Positions 1 through 6,409 of a stretch of DNA of 8,299 bases are shown here, one piece after another (the first letter of the stretch is position 1; every line of letters starts with the position of its first letter). The position numbers and the translations under genes are program-made. The notes below the pieces were generated by a model that was not told where the DNA came from, ran no database searches, and saw only the letters and a list, made by a program, of their open reading frames with translations. This DNA is from JABMRP01 sp964444795 (GTDB lineage Bacteria; Planctomycetota; Planctomycetia; Pirellulales; Thermoguttaceae), in contig CAYUIQ010000319.1 of NCBI GenBank assembly GCA_964444795.1, positions 1 to 8,299 on the forward strand, written 5' to 3'.

Positions 1-19
1 ACCCTGCTGGCCCGACACC

Positions 20-1840
20 CTACCCGCCGGCAAACGCCCGAAGATCGGCTTCCATCGCGGCCAACCGCTCGACCAACGTTTGCTTCGTGGCGGCCAGATC
101 GGTAATACCCTCGGGCGGATCGAAGGTGAACATGTAAAACTTCACTTTCGGCTCGGTACCCGAGGGACGCACGGCCACGTAATTACCCTCGGCGGCCAGA
201 TCGAACATTACCAGATCGCCGACCGGACCGTCGAGTTTCTCCGCCTCTGGGTTGCCGGCCGTGAAGTCCTGGCTGGTTTTGTAGTCGCGGCGGCGCACCA
301 CGTCGACGCCCGCCAGCGTCGCGGGCGGATCGCTACGAAATCGGGCCATCAGAGCCTTCATCTCGGCCATGCCCTCGGCACCCGGCAGCGGCATCGAGAA
401 CGTTCGCTCCGTGTGGCATCCGTGCTCGCCGAACAGCCCGTCGAGCTTCTCATTTAGGGTGATACCCTCGGCCTTCAGCCGCGCCGCCATTTCGGCGATC
501 AGCATCGAGATGACCGCGGCGTCCTTGTCCCGGGCGTATTGGCCGACCAAGTAGCCGTACGATTCCTCGGCCCCGAAGACGAACCGCTCCGGCCCGCGGA
601 GGCCCATCTCCTGGCCGATCCACTTGAACCCGACCTGTAGATTGCCGTATGTCGTCGCACCGTACCCATCGGCGAGGCGGTCGATCAACCCGGTGGTGAC
701 CAGCGTCTTGACCACGTAGCGATCCTCCAGCGGCGTGCCGGCTTCTTTCTCGACGCTCAACAGGTAGTCGGTCAGTAGGGCTCCCGTCTGGTTCCCCGTC
801 AGCGCAACCCAAGCCGCATCGGGCGAAAACGTCTCGGGCACCGCCACGCCTACCCGATCGCAGTCGGGATCCGTGGCCAGGATCAACTCGGCGCCGGTTT
901 GCTTGGCACGCTCGATGATCGCGTCAAACACGGCCGCGTTTTCCGGGTTGGAGCTGTTGCCCGGCACGTTGGGGAAATCGCCACTGGGTTGGCGATGCGG
1001 CTCGAAGATCTCGACGTCCGCGAACCCGGCCGCCTCAAGCGCCGGGCAGACGGCCGACTCGCCCACCCCGTGCAGCGGCGAGTAAATGATCTTCACGTCG
1101 CGCGGCCCGGCATGGCTCCGGGCCACCACGTTCTCCATGAAAGCCGCGTCGACTTCCTCCTGACAGTAGATCACTTGCTTCGCCGCAAGCGCTTCGTCGA
1201 AATCGGCCCGGCGAATGTCCGTCACCCGGTTGACCTTCTCGACCACCTTCTTATCGTCGGGCGGAACCAACTGCCCGCCGGTCGACCAGTAGACCTTCAC
1301 CGCGTTGTCGCTGGGCGGATTGTGGCTGGCGGTGACCATGATGCCGCAGTCGCAACGAAAATGGCGCACGGCAAACGACAGCGCCGGCGTGCTCCGATAA
1401 CCGTCGAGAAAGAAGACCTTGAAACCGGCCGCGACCATGATCTCGCTGCATAATACGGCGAATTCCCGTGAGCGGTGCCGCGTGTCGTAGGCGATGGCAC
1501 AGGCCAGCGGTTTGTCGAACAACTTCTCCCGTACGTAGTCAGCCAACCCCTGAGCGCTCTCGCCGATGGTGCGATCGTTGATCACGTTGGTGCCGATGGG
1601 GTACATCCGGCCGCGCCGCCCGCCGGTGCCGAAGGGGATCGTCGTGCGGAACGCCTCGCTCAGTTCGTCCCAAAGGTTCTCCTGGACGTGGCGGACCGTC
1701 TCGGCAACGAAATCGGCATAGGGTGGCTCGGTGAGCCACAAACGGATATTCTCCGCCGCCTTTCCCTTGAGTTTGTTGTCGCGGTCGGCCGCTTCGACTC
1801 GGGCCAGTATATCGTTAAGATCGAAATTCGGTTGGGGCAT
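20..1840 (-). CDS. Phosphoglucomutase / phospho-sugar mutase (alpha-D-phosphohexomutase family)
   Basis: This 606-aa cytoplasmic enzyme should interconvert a hexose (or pentose) 1-phosphate and its 6- (or 5-) phosphate through a phosphoserine intermediate, most likely glucose 1-P and glucose 6-P. All four family loops are visible: the catalytic loop TASHNPP at residues 170-176 (phosphoserine S172), the metal loop DPDCDR at 324-329, the sugar-selecting loop GAEES at 423-427, and the phosphate-binding loop RPSGTEP at 558-564. GTGGRRGRM at 71-79 is the N-terminal substrate segment. The length and the SDNAVKVYW continuation after the catalytic loop fit the long PGM2/PgcA-like branch, not GlmM or ManB of about 450 aa. 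The ATG start has no clear Shine-Dalgarno sequence. The gene is divergent from a second phosphohexomutase. The family call is secure; glucose versus pentose specificity is inferred. Confidence 0.93.
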   Translation of the reverse strand: MPQPNFDLNDILARVEAADRDNKLKGKAAENIRLWLTEPPYADFVAETVRHVQENLWDELSEAFRTTIPFGTGGRRGRMYPIGTNVINDRTIGESAQGLADYVREKLFDKPLACAIAYDTRHRSREFAVLCSEIMVAAGFKVFFLDGYRSTPALSFAVRHFRCDCGIMVTASHNPPSDNAVKVYWSTGGQLVPPDDKKVVEKVNRVTDIRRADFDEALAAKQVIYCQEEVDAAFMENVVARSHAGPRDVKIIYSPLHGVGESAVCPALEAAGFADVEIFEPHRQPSGDFPNVPGNSSNPENAAVFDAIIERAKQTGAELILATDPDCDRVGVAVPETFSPDAAWVALTGNQTGALLTDYLLSVEKEAGTPLEDRYVVKTLVTTGLIDRLADGYGATTYGNLQVGFKWIGQEMGLRGPERFVFGAEESYGYLVGQYARDKDAAVISMLIAEMAARLKAEGITLNEKLDGLFGEHGCHTERTFSMPLPGAEGMAEMKALMARFRSDPPATLAGVDVVRRRDYKTSQDFTAGNPEAEKLDGPVGDLVMFDLAAEGNYVAVRPSGTEPKVKFYMFTFDPPEGITDLAATKQTLVERLAAMEADLRAFAGG

Positions 1841-2003
1841 GGGTCGTGTACCACGGTTTCAAGGCAAATCGTCGATGTGACGTCGGTCCATATTGTGGCG
1901 GATTTGCCGTCGCCCGAAAAGGGCCGGTTCGCCTTCCCTCTGGGGATGCCGGGAGAGTATACTTCGTCGAGGAACGTTCAGTACACCGAGGAAGGAGCCT
2001 GCC
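1841..2003. promoter_or_regulatory. Divergent intergenic region between the two phosphohexomutase genes
   Basis: This spacer must hold both promoters. On the plus strand a TATACT hexamer at 1958-1963 is a plausible -10 for the downstream GlmM-like gene, but no good -35 precedes it. A perfect 8-bp inverted repeat, GGCAAATC at 1863-1870 and GATTTGCC at 1901-1908 with a 30-nt gap, lies closer to the minus-strand gene and could be an operator or chance. I see no convincing minus-strand promoter hexamers. Confidence 0.3.
1991..1997 (+). promoter_or_regulatory. Shine-Dalgarno sequence deciding the GTG start of the GlmM-like gene
   Basis: GAAGGAG sits 6 nt upstream of GTG 2004 and selects this start over an upstream in-frame start at 1893, which would add 37 residues with no family resemblance. 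Confidence 0.75.
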
Positions 2004-3347
2004 GTGAGCGAGTTGATCATTAGCGTTTCCGGATTGCGGGGCATCGTGGGCGAAACGCTCACGCCGCCGGTGGCCGTGCGTTATGCGGTCGCCTTCGCGG
2101 CCGGGACCCCGCCGGGCCCGCTGCTGATTACCCGCGACGGACGCAACTCGGGCGAGATGCTTGCCGGAATGCTCCACGCCGGGCTGCACGCGGTCGGACG
2201 CGACACGATCGACGCACGGATCGCCGCGACCCCCACCACAGGGGTGCTCGTCCGGCAACTCGGGGCCGCCGGAGGGATGCAGATCACGGCAAGTCATAAC
2301 CCGGCACAGTATAACGGGTTAAAGCTATTCTCCGCCGAGGGGCGCGTGATTCCGGCCGGTCCGGGGGAAGAGGTGCTCCGCCGATATCGGGCCCGCACCG
2401 TCGATTGGGCCCCACACGACCAAATCGGCAGCAAAACCCCCTGCCTCGACACGCTCTCGGTACACCTGGAAGCCGTGAAGGCCACGGTCGACGTCGAGCG
2501 GATTCGGCGGCGGAAGTTCCGTGTGTGGCTCTATCCGAATCACGGCGCCGGCGGCCTGTTGGGCGAGAGCCTGTTGGGCGAACTTGGCTGCCAAGTGACC
2601 GTACGCGGCGGACAGCCCGACGGCCGGTTCGAGTACACGCCCGAGCCAACCGCCGACAATCTCCGCGACGTGCTGCCGTCGGTCGTCGAGTCGGGTGCCG
2701 AAGTTGGCTTCTGCCAGGATCCCGACGCCGATCGACTGGCCGTGATCGATGCCTCGGGCCGTTATCTGGGCGAGGAGTATACGCTGGCTTTGTGCGTCGA
2801 CCACGTTTTGCGACAGCGGCCCGGGCCGATTGTGACCAACTGCTCGACCAGCCGCATGTCGGAAGATCTGGCCGAGCGATACGGCGTGCCGCTGATTCGC
2901 TCGGCCGTGGGCGAGGCGAACGTGGTCGACGCGATGCTCCAACACGAGGCCGTGTTCGGCGGCGAGGGCAACGGTGGACCGATCGATCCGCGCGTCGGGC
3001 TGGTGCGGGACAGTTTCGTGGGCATGGCCCTGGTGTTGGACGCCATGGCCGCCGGCGACAAACCCGTCGGTGAACTGGCCGACGCGTTACCCCGCTACGC
3101 GATCGTGAAGACAAAGATTCCGCTGGCGCCGGAGAAGATCGCCGCCGGCTTGGACGCCCTAAAAAAACACCACGCCGACGCCACCGCCGACCGTCTCGAC
3201 GGCCTGCGCCTCGACTGGCCCGGCCGCTGGCTACTGGTCCGCGCCAGCAACACCGAACCGATCGTCCGCGCCATCGCCGAAGCCGATACCGAAAGCGAAG
3301 CGAAGCGTCTGTGCGACGACGCGGCAGCCGTGTTGGGCGGAGTGTAA
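2004..3347 (+). CDS. glmM: Phosphoglucosamine mutase-like alpha-D-phosphohexomutase (GlmM/ManB type)
   Basis: This 447-aa cytoplasmic phosphohexomutase probably converts glucosamine 6-P to glucosamine 1-P on the way to UDP-GlcNAc, though phosphomannomutase activity is possible. Visible motifs are GLRGIVG at residues 10-16, catalytic TASHNPA at 95-101 (S97), metal-binding DPDADR at 239-244, the sugar loop GGEGNGG at 319-325 and the phosphate loop RASNTEP at 413-419. The GEGNGG and RASNTEP forms differ from the GEQSGH and RPSGTEP of classical bacterial GlmM and recall the archaeal- or Bacteroidetes-like branch, so the symbol is tentative. The frame stays open upstream to 1893, but the GTG at 2004 is preferred: GAAGGAG lies 6 nt before it (1991-1997) and family homology begins there at SELIISVSGLRG. 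It is divergent from the other mutase gene. Confidence 0.82.
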   Translation: MSELIISVSGLRGIVGETLTPPVAVRYAVAFAAGTPPGPLLITRDGRNSGEMLAGMLHAGLHAVGRDTIDARIAATPTTGVLVRQLGAAGGMQITASHNPAQYNGLKLFSAEGRVIPAGPGEEVLRRYRARTVDWAPHDQIGSKTPCLDTLSVHLEAVKATVDVERIRRRKFRVWLYPNHGAGGLLGESLLGELGCQVTVRGGQPDGRFEYTPEPTADNLRDVLPSVVESGAEVGFCQDPDADRLAVIDASGRYLGEEYTLALCVDHVLRQRPGPIVTNCSTSRMSEDLAERYGVPLIRSAVGEANVVDAMLQHEAVFGGEGNGGPIDPRVGLVRDSFVGMALVLDAMAAGDKPVGELADALPRYAIVKTKIPLAPEKIAAGLDALKKHHADATADRLDGLRLDWPGRWLLVRASNTEPIVRAIAEADTESEAKRLCDDAAAVLGGV

Positions 3348-3361
3348 GATTAGCGCGGGGT

Positions 3362-3391
3362 GAGAGGTCCCCTCTCGCTGATGGGAGAGGG
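3362..3391. repeat. Mutually exclusive hairpins downstream of the GlmM-like gene
   Basis: GAGAGG (3362-3367) pairs with CCTCTC (3371-3376) over a 3-nt loop. The same 3' arm, extended to CCCTCTC (3370-3376), can instead pair with GAGAGGG (3385-3391) over an 8-nt loop. No T-run follows either hairpin, so this is not a textbook terminator. It may be a palindromic intergenic repeat or a factor-assisted 3' end. Confidence 0.4.
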
Positions 3392-3455
3392 CAGCTTGCA
3401 GCGGAGCAGGCTCGCGCTGAGCACAGCTCTCCCGACCTCGCCTCACGTCGCCCGC

Positions 3456-3481
3456 CGACACGAGAAAGCCTGGCCTTTCTG
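3456..3481. repeat. Repeat R, copy 1
   Basis: This 26-bp segment matches 5101-5126 at 24 of 26 positions in the same orientation; the mismatches are at 3467 and 3473. It can form a weak 6-bp stem, AGAAAG (3463-3468) with CTTTCT (3475-3480), around CCTGGC. The following plus-strand sequence is only moderately T-rich. I read it as a short interspersed intergenic repeat. Confidence 0.6.
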
Positions 3482-3648
3482 CTTTGTCCTATTTGCGCCC
3501 CGTATGCACGGCAAACCGGGACTTCAATAACGAGATGAGCTCTTCGGACTGTTATGCTTTGGAAACACAGTAACCGTAAGTGTTGCATGAAGTTATGGCG
3601 AGAAACGAACCTTGATGGGGCCAACCGCTGAAGTCTGTGTGCTGCGGC

Positions 3649-4074
3649 TCAAGACACATCTTGAAGGAGACTCATCGCCTTGTCGGCGTCGTCCGCCGTG
3701 TCGAGTGCAAGATACATGATGAACCGTTCCCCGATGACTGCGGCCGATAATCCTCGCAGGTTGATTCCCGCGTCGGCCAGTTTCGTGGCTAGCCGGGTGC
3801 CAATACCAGGCTTGTTGTTGCCCTTAATGCGCAGCGAGTGAAGGCTATCTGCGACAGCGAATCCAGCCTTTGCGCCCGCTGCGGTTTCCGCATCGCCCCG
3901 CAGGGGAGTCACAAACACAACACCAGTCCCCGGCTTGTCAGCCGCGCGTCTGGCAATGGCAAACTCCAGATCCGCCCCAGCGTCCGCCAGGGGCGCCAAC
4001 TTCTCGGCTAGCCCCCCAGGCTGGTCATCGATTGTTGCCGCCCAAACATCGACACGTTCCACAGCCAGACTCAT
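3649..4074 (-). CDS. Small tandem-ACT-domain protein (predicted amino-acid-binding regulator)
   Basis: This 141-aa cytoplasmic protein appears to consist of two ACT-like beta-alpha-beta-beta-alpha-beta modules, at about residues 3-65 and 70-139. The N-terminal module has the hallmark DQPGGLAEKLAPLADAGADL, and the second has NNKPGIGTRLATKLADAGINL. These D/N-x-PG-h-h-x-x-h-h-x-x-h-A-x-A-G-h-x-h stretches are the ligand-binding strand-helix segments of ACT domains. No enzyme domain is attached, so it probably acts as a stand-alone amino-acid sensor; the ligand cannot be told. The ATG start is supported by AGGGAG about 8 nt upstream. It is divergent from the secreted protein gene at 4274 and has a structured leader with its own candidate promoter. 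The domain call is fairly sure; the role is inferred. Confidence 0.8.
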   Translation of the reverse strand: MSLAVERVDVWAATIDDQPGGLAEKLAPLADAGADLEFAIARRAADKPGTGVVFVTPLRGDAETAAGAKAGFAVADSLHSLRIKGNNKPGIGTRLATKLADAGINLRGLSAAVIGERFIMYLALDTADDADKAMSLLQDVS

Positions 4075-4103
4075 GATTTGGTCTCCCTGAAGTTAACGTC
4101 CCC

Positions 4104-4133
4104 GAGGGATACCGCCCTGAGCCGGTCTCCCTC
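4104..4133 (-). promoter_or_regulatory. Leader hairpin of the ACT gene
   Basis: GAGGGATACC (4104-4113) and GGTCTCCCTC (4124-4133) form a 10-bp stem with one mismatch around a 10-nt loop. It would lie in the 5' leader of the ACT transcript, about 30 nt upstream of the start. The motif AGGGAGACC, present in the minus-strand arm, recurs at the ribosome-binding site (plus-strand 4080-4088 and 4124-4132), so the leader could alternatively pair near the RBS. No T-run is present. This does not match a riboswitch class I know. Confidence 0.35.
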
Positions 4134-4148
4134 ACCCGGATCGATACG

Positions 4149-4183
4149 GACCACACGGTGCATAGTACGCTTATGGTGTGGTC
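4149..4183. promoter_or_regulatory. Inverted repeat overlapping the divergent promoters
   Basis: GACCACAC (4149-4156) and GTGTGGTC (4176-4183) are perfect 8-bp arms separated by 19 nt. The element covers the -10 and most of the spacer of the candidate ACT promoter and ends just before the region feeding the plus-strand -10 at 4207. It could be an operator for a dimeric repressor serving both genes. Confidence 0.35.
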
Positions 4184-4190
4184 TCGGCAA
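4162..4190 (-). promoter_or_regulatory. Candidate promoter of the ACT gene
   Basis: Read on the minus strand, TTGCCG (4190-4185) and TACTAT (4167-4162) are separated by 17 bp. Each matches the sigma70-type consensus at 4 of 6 positions. Transcription would start near 4155 and give a leader of about 80 nt. The inverted repeat at 4149-4183 overlaps the -10 and spacer. Confidence 0.45.
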
Positions 4191-4206
4191 GCCTCTGTTC
4201 GAGGGC

Positions 4207-4212
4207 TATAAT
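4207..4212 (+). promoter_or_regulatory. Candidate -10 (TATAAT) of the secreted anchor-J protein gene
   Basis: A perfect TATAAT lies about 60 bp upstream of the GTG at 4274. The -35 region (around 4184-4190) is poor, and it overlaps the opposite-strand -35 of the ACT gene, so the two promoters may compete or need an activator. Confidence 0.45.
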
Positions 4213-4273
4213 CCGTGACAGCGGCTATCTGGTTTTTCGGCTGATTTCGACCACTTTGCGGGAGGGTCGAGTT

Positions 4274-4828
4274 GTGGCCCGATGTGACAGCTTCTTTGCG
4301 GCATTCGTGCGATTGCCTGCATTGGTTGCGCTTGCCGGCGTTGGCCTCGCCGCTGGTAATGTGTGTGGGCAGGCCATCCTACTGTCGGAGAATTTCGAAG
4401 GCTCGTTCCCGCCCGATGGTTGGATTACGAAGTCGAAAGGTGGTTCCCCTTGGCAGCGGAAGGAAACCGGCTACAAGAGCGAACGCTCGGCGGGTATCAC
4501 GGCCAGCACCGACGAGGAGGATAGCTGGATGATCACCCCCGTGCTGAAACCCGAAAAAGGAGTGAAATACACCGTCGGCTATTGGCGGAAATCAACAACC
4601 TTCGGATCCGATGATGCCAGCTACCGTTTACGATTCGGCACCAGCCAGAATCCAGACAGCATGTCGATTCCGATCGCTAGTTCGAGTTTCGAGAGCGGTG
4701 GTTGGGCTCGACGCGCCTATACGTTCACTCCTCCCACAACCGGGACGTACTACCTGGGCTTCCACTGCAACAGTTCGGATTGGCAGAGTAACGGGCTGTT
4801 CATCGACGACGTCCGAGTGACCCATTGA
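4274..4828 (+). CDS. Small secreted protein with a choice-of-anchor-J / cleaved-adhesin-like domain
   Basis: This 184-aa protein begins with a signal peptide: a short charged start, a hydrophobic stretch at about residues 12-28 and a likely cleavage after CGQA (residue 34). Nearly all of the mature part is one jelly-roll domain of choice-of-anchor-J type. ENFEGSFPPDGW is at residues 39-50, SWMITPVL at 84-91, YTVGYWRKS follows, TTGTYYLGFHCNSSDWQSNG comes late and GLFIDDVRVTH at 174-184 ends the protein. No sorting signal follows the domain, so it is probably released or periplasmic and may bind glycan or matrix; that role is inferred. The frame stays open upstream to 4178, but GTG 4274 is preferred: GGGAGGG (4260-4266) lies 7 nt before it and the signal peptide then starts correctly. 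Confidence 0.8.
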   Translation: MARCDSFFAAFVRLPALVALAGVGLAAGNVCGQAILLSENFEGSFPPDGWITKSKGGSPWQRKETGYKSERSAGITASTDEEDSWMITPVLKPEKGVKYTVGYWRKSTTFGSDDASYRLRFGTSQNPDSMSIPIASSSFESGGWARRAYTFTPPTTGTYYLGFHCNSSDWQSNGLFIDDVRVTH

Positions 4829-5020
4829 TGGACCGGTTTATCGGCGCGACGGTGGCCCAACGGGCACGCTCCGGTCACATCGACCGAGCATGTTACGGCT
4901 CCCGCCAAGAATTTGCCAACGGACCGCACGGACCAACGTCGGCGGCGACCTGATGCGGCTTTCATGCGTGGGAATTCGTTTCAGACGTTGGAAATCCGCG
5001 ACAGCGCCCGGCGCCAAGGC

Positions 5021-5103
5021 CTACTCGATCTCGTCGCCGATTCCGTTTGCGTTCTTGTCCGTCACGTCGGAAAGCGGGTTATTGACGACGGCCTGCCAGG
5101 CGA
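5021..5103 (-). pseudogene. Displaced 3' end of the SGNH hydrolase gene (repeat T, distal copy)
   Basis: Read on the minus strand, this segment encodes the same last 26 residues as the intact hydrolase gene, from AWQAVVNN to the terminal DKNANGIGDEIE, followed by its own stop (TAG here, TGA in the intact gene). At the DNA level 5023-5103 matches 6798-6878 at 77 of 81 positions, and all four differences fall in synonymous positions. Similarity stops at the stop codon on one side and after the Ala codon on the other. A frame with a GTG start runs through it from 5206, but that start lies inside the last operon gene and the upstream residues resemble nothing, so I treat it as a gene remnant or attachment-site copy and not as an expressed gene. 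Confidence 0.8.
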
Positions 5104-5126
5104 CACGAGAAGGCCTGTCCTTTCTG
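5101..5126. repeat. Repeat R, copy 2, joined to T
   Basis: This copy matches 3456-3481 at 24 of 26 positions. Its first three bases are also the last three bases of the T similarity (5101-5103), so the two repeats share a junction. It lies between T and the 3' end of the three-gene operon. The imperfect stem, AGAAAGG with CCTTCT on the minus strand, lacks a following T-run and is a poor terminator. Confidence 0.6.
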
Positions 5127-5147
5127 TTTTCACCAGTTGAACCGACT

Positions 5148-5684
5148 TCAATTGCCGTCGAGTCGATCAAGTATTTGCTCACCAAGAGCCGAAGATCGAC
5201 CGACACGATTCAGAATTGAATCGTCCCGGCTGACGACCTCAACGATCCGGTCGAGAACATTGGCTTCAGTAAGCTTCTCTTTCTGAAACCCAGACCGGAG
5301 GCATGCTTCGTGCGTCAACGTGCCAGTTTTCAACGCCGTCAGGCCCAGGATCTCTCGATGATACCCAGCCGCCTCGACATGGCATGTTGCTCCGTTGGTC
5401 TGTTGGAGATTCAGACCACAGCTACTGACGATCTCCTCTGGAAAGGTGAGATACTGAATCGGTGCCAGCTTTCTTTGTGGTGCCAAGCCGATCGCAGCAA
5501 TCACATCGTTCAGGTTTTCCAGATCTTCATGGATCCACCATACCGAGAGGCCACGCTCGGTTGGAGTGCGCGGAGCAAACTCCCTGACCATGACGCCTGG
5601 AATGTCGAATTCCGTCAGCCAGTCCGAATCGTGATGCCGGATCATGCGGTTCAGATTGTCCACTTTTCTGAGCAGCATGGTCAC
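5148..5684 (-). CDS. Hypothetical protein, third gene of the unknown operon
   Basis: This 178-aa soluble protein has no signal peptide or membrane segment, and I do not recognise its family. The N-terminal part (about 1-60) contains DIPGVMVREFAPRTPTERGL followed by SVWWI. The middle (about 75-125) has IQYLTFPEEI, GATCHVEAAGYHRE and ILGLTA, with two Cys and two His close together but not in a zinc-knuckle spacing. The C-terminus is helical and charged. The GTG start at 5684 forms a 4-nt GTGA overlap with the stop of the preceding gene, and GGAGG lies about 10 nt upstream of it; an ATG two codons later is the alternative. The overlap implies translational coupling with the HEAT-like protein, and so a shared process or complex. 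Function unknown. Confidence 0.75.
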   Translation of the reverse strand: MTMLLRKVDNLNRMIRHHDSDWLTEFDIPGVMVREFAPRTPTERGLSVWWIHEDLENLNDVIAAIGLAPQRKLAPIQYLTFPEEIVSSCGLNLQQTNGATCHVEAAGYHREILGLTALKTGTLTHEACLRSGFQKEKLTEANVLDRIVEVVSRDDSILNRVGRSSALGEQILDRLDGN

Positions 5685-6409
5685 GCACTCAGTTCCTCCA
5701 ACTGCCGTATGGTCGAGTGGATCGTCGCTTTGAGGGCGTCGTCCCTTTCCAGGTCATGGACGTTTCTGAGCGCAGGAAGGGACAACGGACTCGACAGATT
5801 CGACAGGCCGAGAACCGCACCCGTTCGGATCGTTGCGTCAGGCGAGCCGAGGCTCTTCTCAAGCACTAACCGCCGATCACGAAAACTTGCAGGATGCCAC
5901 ATGGATCCGATGACTTCCAAAGCGATCCCTATCACCTCGCAACTAATCGAGGCATCTTCGATCAACTCGGCAAATTCCGCGAGCGTTTGCGTGCCACCTG
6001 CACAAATGATTCCCGTGATCCTGGATGCAAACGTATCGCGAAGACGGTCGAGGTCGTCAATATCCTCGGCGTCTCGAAATGCCTGGACCAACTGGAATTT
6101 GAGCTCCTTGTGATTGGGAGTCTCCGGAAAGTCGGATCGCAGCCGGAACTCGTCGATGATGCGCCGACATCTGGCTCGCGGCATCGCGTGTACACCACCA
6201 GGGCCGATCGCTTCGAGCACCGTTTGAAGCTCCATGTCCGGCACCATGAATTGCCGCTGCGGATACTCGCCGATTTCTACGTCAGCTTCCTGCAGACGCG
6301 TTCGAATGTCTGCTGCTAGCCGTTCGGTCTTCCCCGTCCACTCAGTGAAGTCAGTGAGGCGACTTTCGCTTGTTCCGGGGTCCGGTTTGTCCGCATTCTC
6401 GTCAGGCAA
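5681..6409 (-). CDS. HEAT-like repeat protein, second gene of the unknown operon
   Basis: This 242-aa soluble, acidic, largely helical protein shows a HEAT-like pair of helical repeats at about residues 175-240. It has RDRRLVLEKSLGSPDATIRT, then GAVLGLSNLSSPLSLPALRN, and a third helix ending in IRQLEEL; the D-x-x-I/V-R-x-x-A and LPAL patterns are typical. Residues 1-165 are not recognised. HEAT repeats usually bind proteins or nucleic acid and do not catalyse, so it is probably a scaffold for its neighbours. The start is TTG at 6409, well supported by GGGGGAG (6417-6423) 7 nt upstream. It overlaps the preceding gene by 8 nt and the following gene by 4 nt. The sequence looks less GC-rich by eye than the mutase genes. 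Confidence 0.78.
   Translation of the reverse strand: MPDENADKPDPGTSESRLTDFTEWTGKTERLAADIRTRLQEADVEIGEYPQRQFMVPDMELQTVLEAIGPGGVHAMPRARCRRIIDEFRLRSDFPETPNHKELKFQLVQAFRDAEDIDDLDRLRDTFASRITGIICAGGTQTLAEFAELIEDASISCEVIGIALEVIGSMWHPASFRDRRLVLEKSLGSPDATIRTGAVLGLSNLSSPLSLPALRNVHDLERDDALKATIHSTIRQLEELSA

Larger units (their letters stand above)
3348..3648. other. Gene-free convergent spacer with hairpins and a short repeat
   Basis: This 301-nt spacer lies between the 3' ends of the GlmM-like gene and the minus-strand ACT gene. I find no supported gene or RNA. The first half carries mutually exclusive hairpins (3362-3391) and copy 1 of repeat R (3456-3481). From about 3482 to 3648 I see nothing specific. 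Confidence 0.6.
4829..5147. other. Gene-poor spacer holding a displaced gene end
   Basis: From 4829 to about 5020 I see no gene, RNA or strong repeat. From 5021 to 5126 the spacer carries the displaced copy of the hydrolase gene 3' end (T, 5021-5103) joined to repeat R (5101-5126). About 21 nt separate R from the stop of the last operon gene at 5148. Confidence 0.6.

Noticed and set aside
899..1453. Plus-strand open frame inside the phosphoglucomutase gene
   Set aside because: It is antisense to the catalytic domains of a clear enzyme and has no family resemblance.
2284..3624. Long minus-strand open frame opposite the GlmM-like gene
   Set aside because: It is Arg/Pro-rich, has no recognisable motif and lies antisense to a gene with all family motifs; it is a by-product of high GC codon use.
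4178..4273. N-terminal extension of the secreted anchor-J protein to GTG 4178
   Set aside because: It would bury the signal peptide and run over the TATAAT at 4207; GTG 4274 has a strong Shine-Dalgarno sequence.
5021..5206. A 61-codon minus-strand gene ending in the duplicated calcium-loop tail
   Set aside because: Its GTG start lies within the last operon gene in another frame, no ribosome-binding site was identified, and only the last 26 residues resemble anything; a gene remnant or attachment-site copy fits better.
5310..6113. Plus-strand open frame of 267 codons across the operon
   Set aside because: It crosses the boundary of two minus-strand genes that have overlapping stop/start codons and good Shine-Dalgarno sites; its own product is Ser/Arg-rich without domain pattern.
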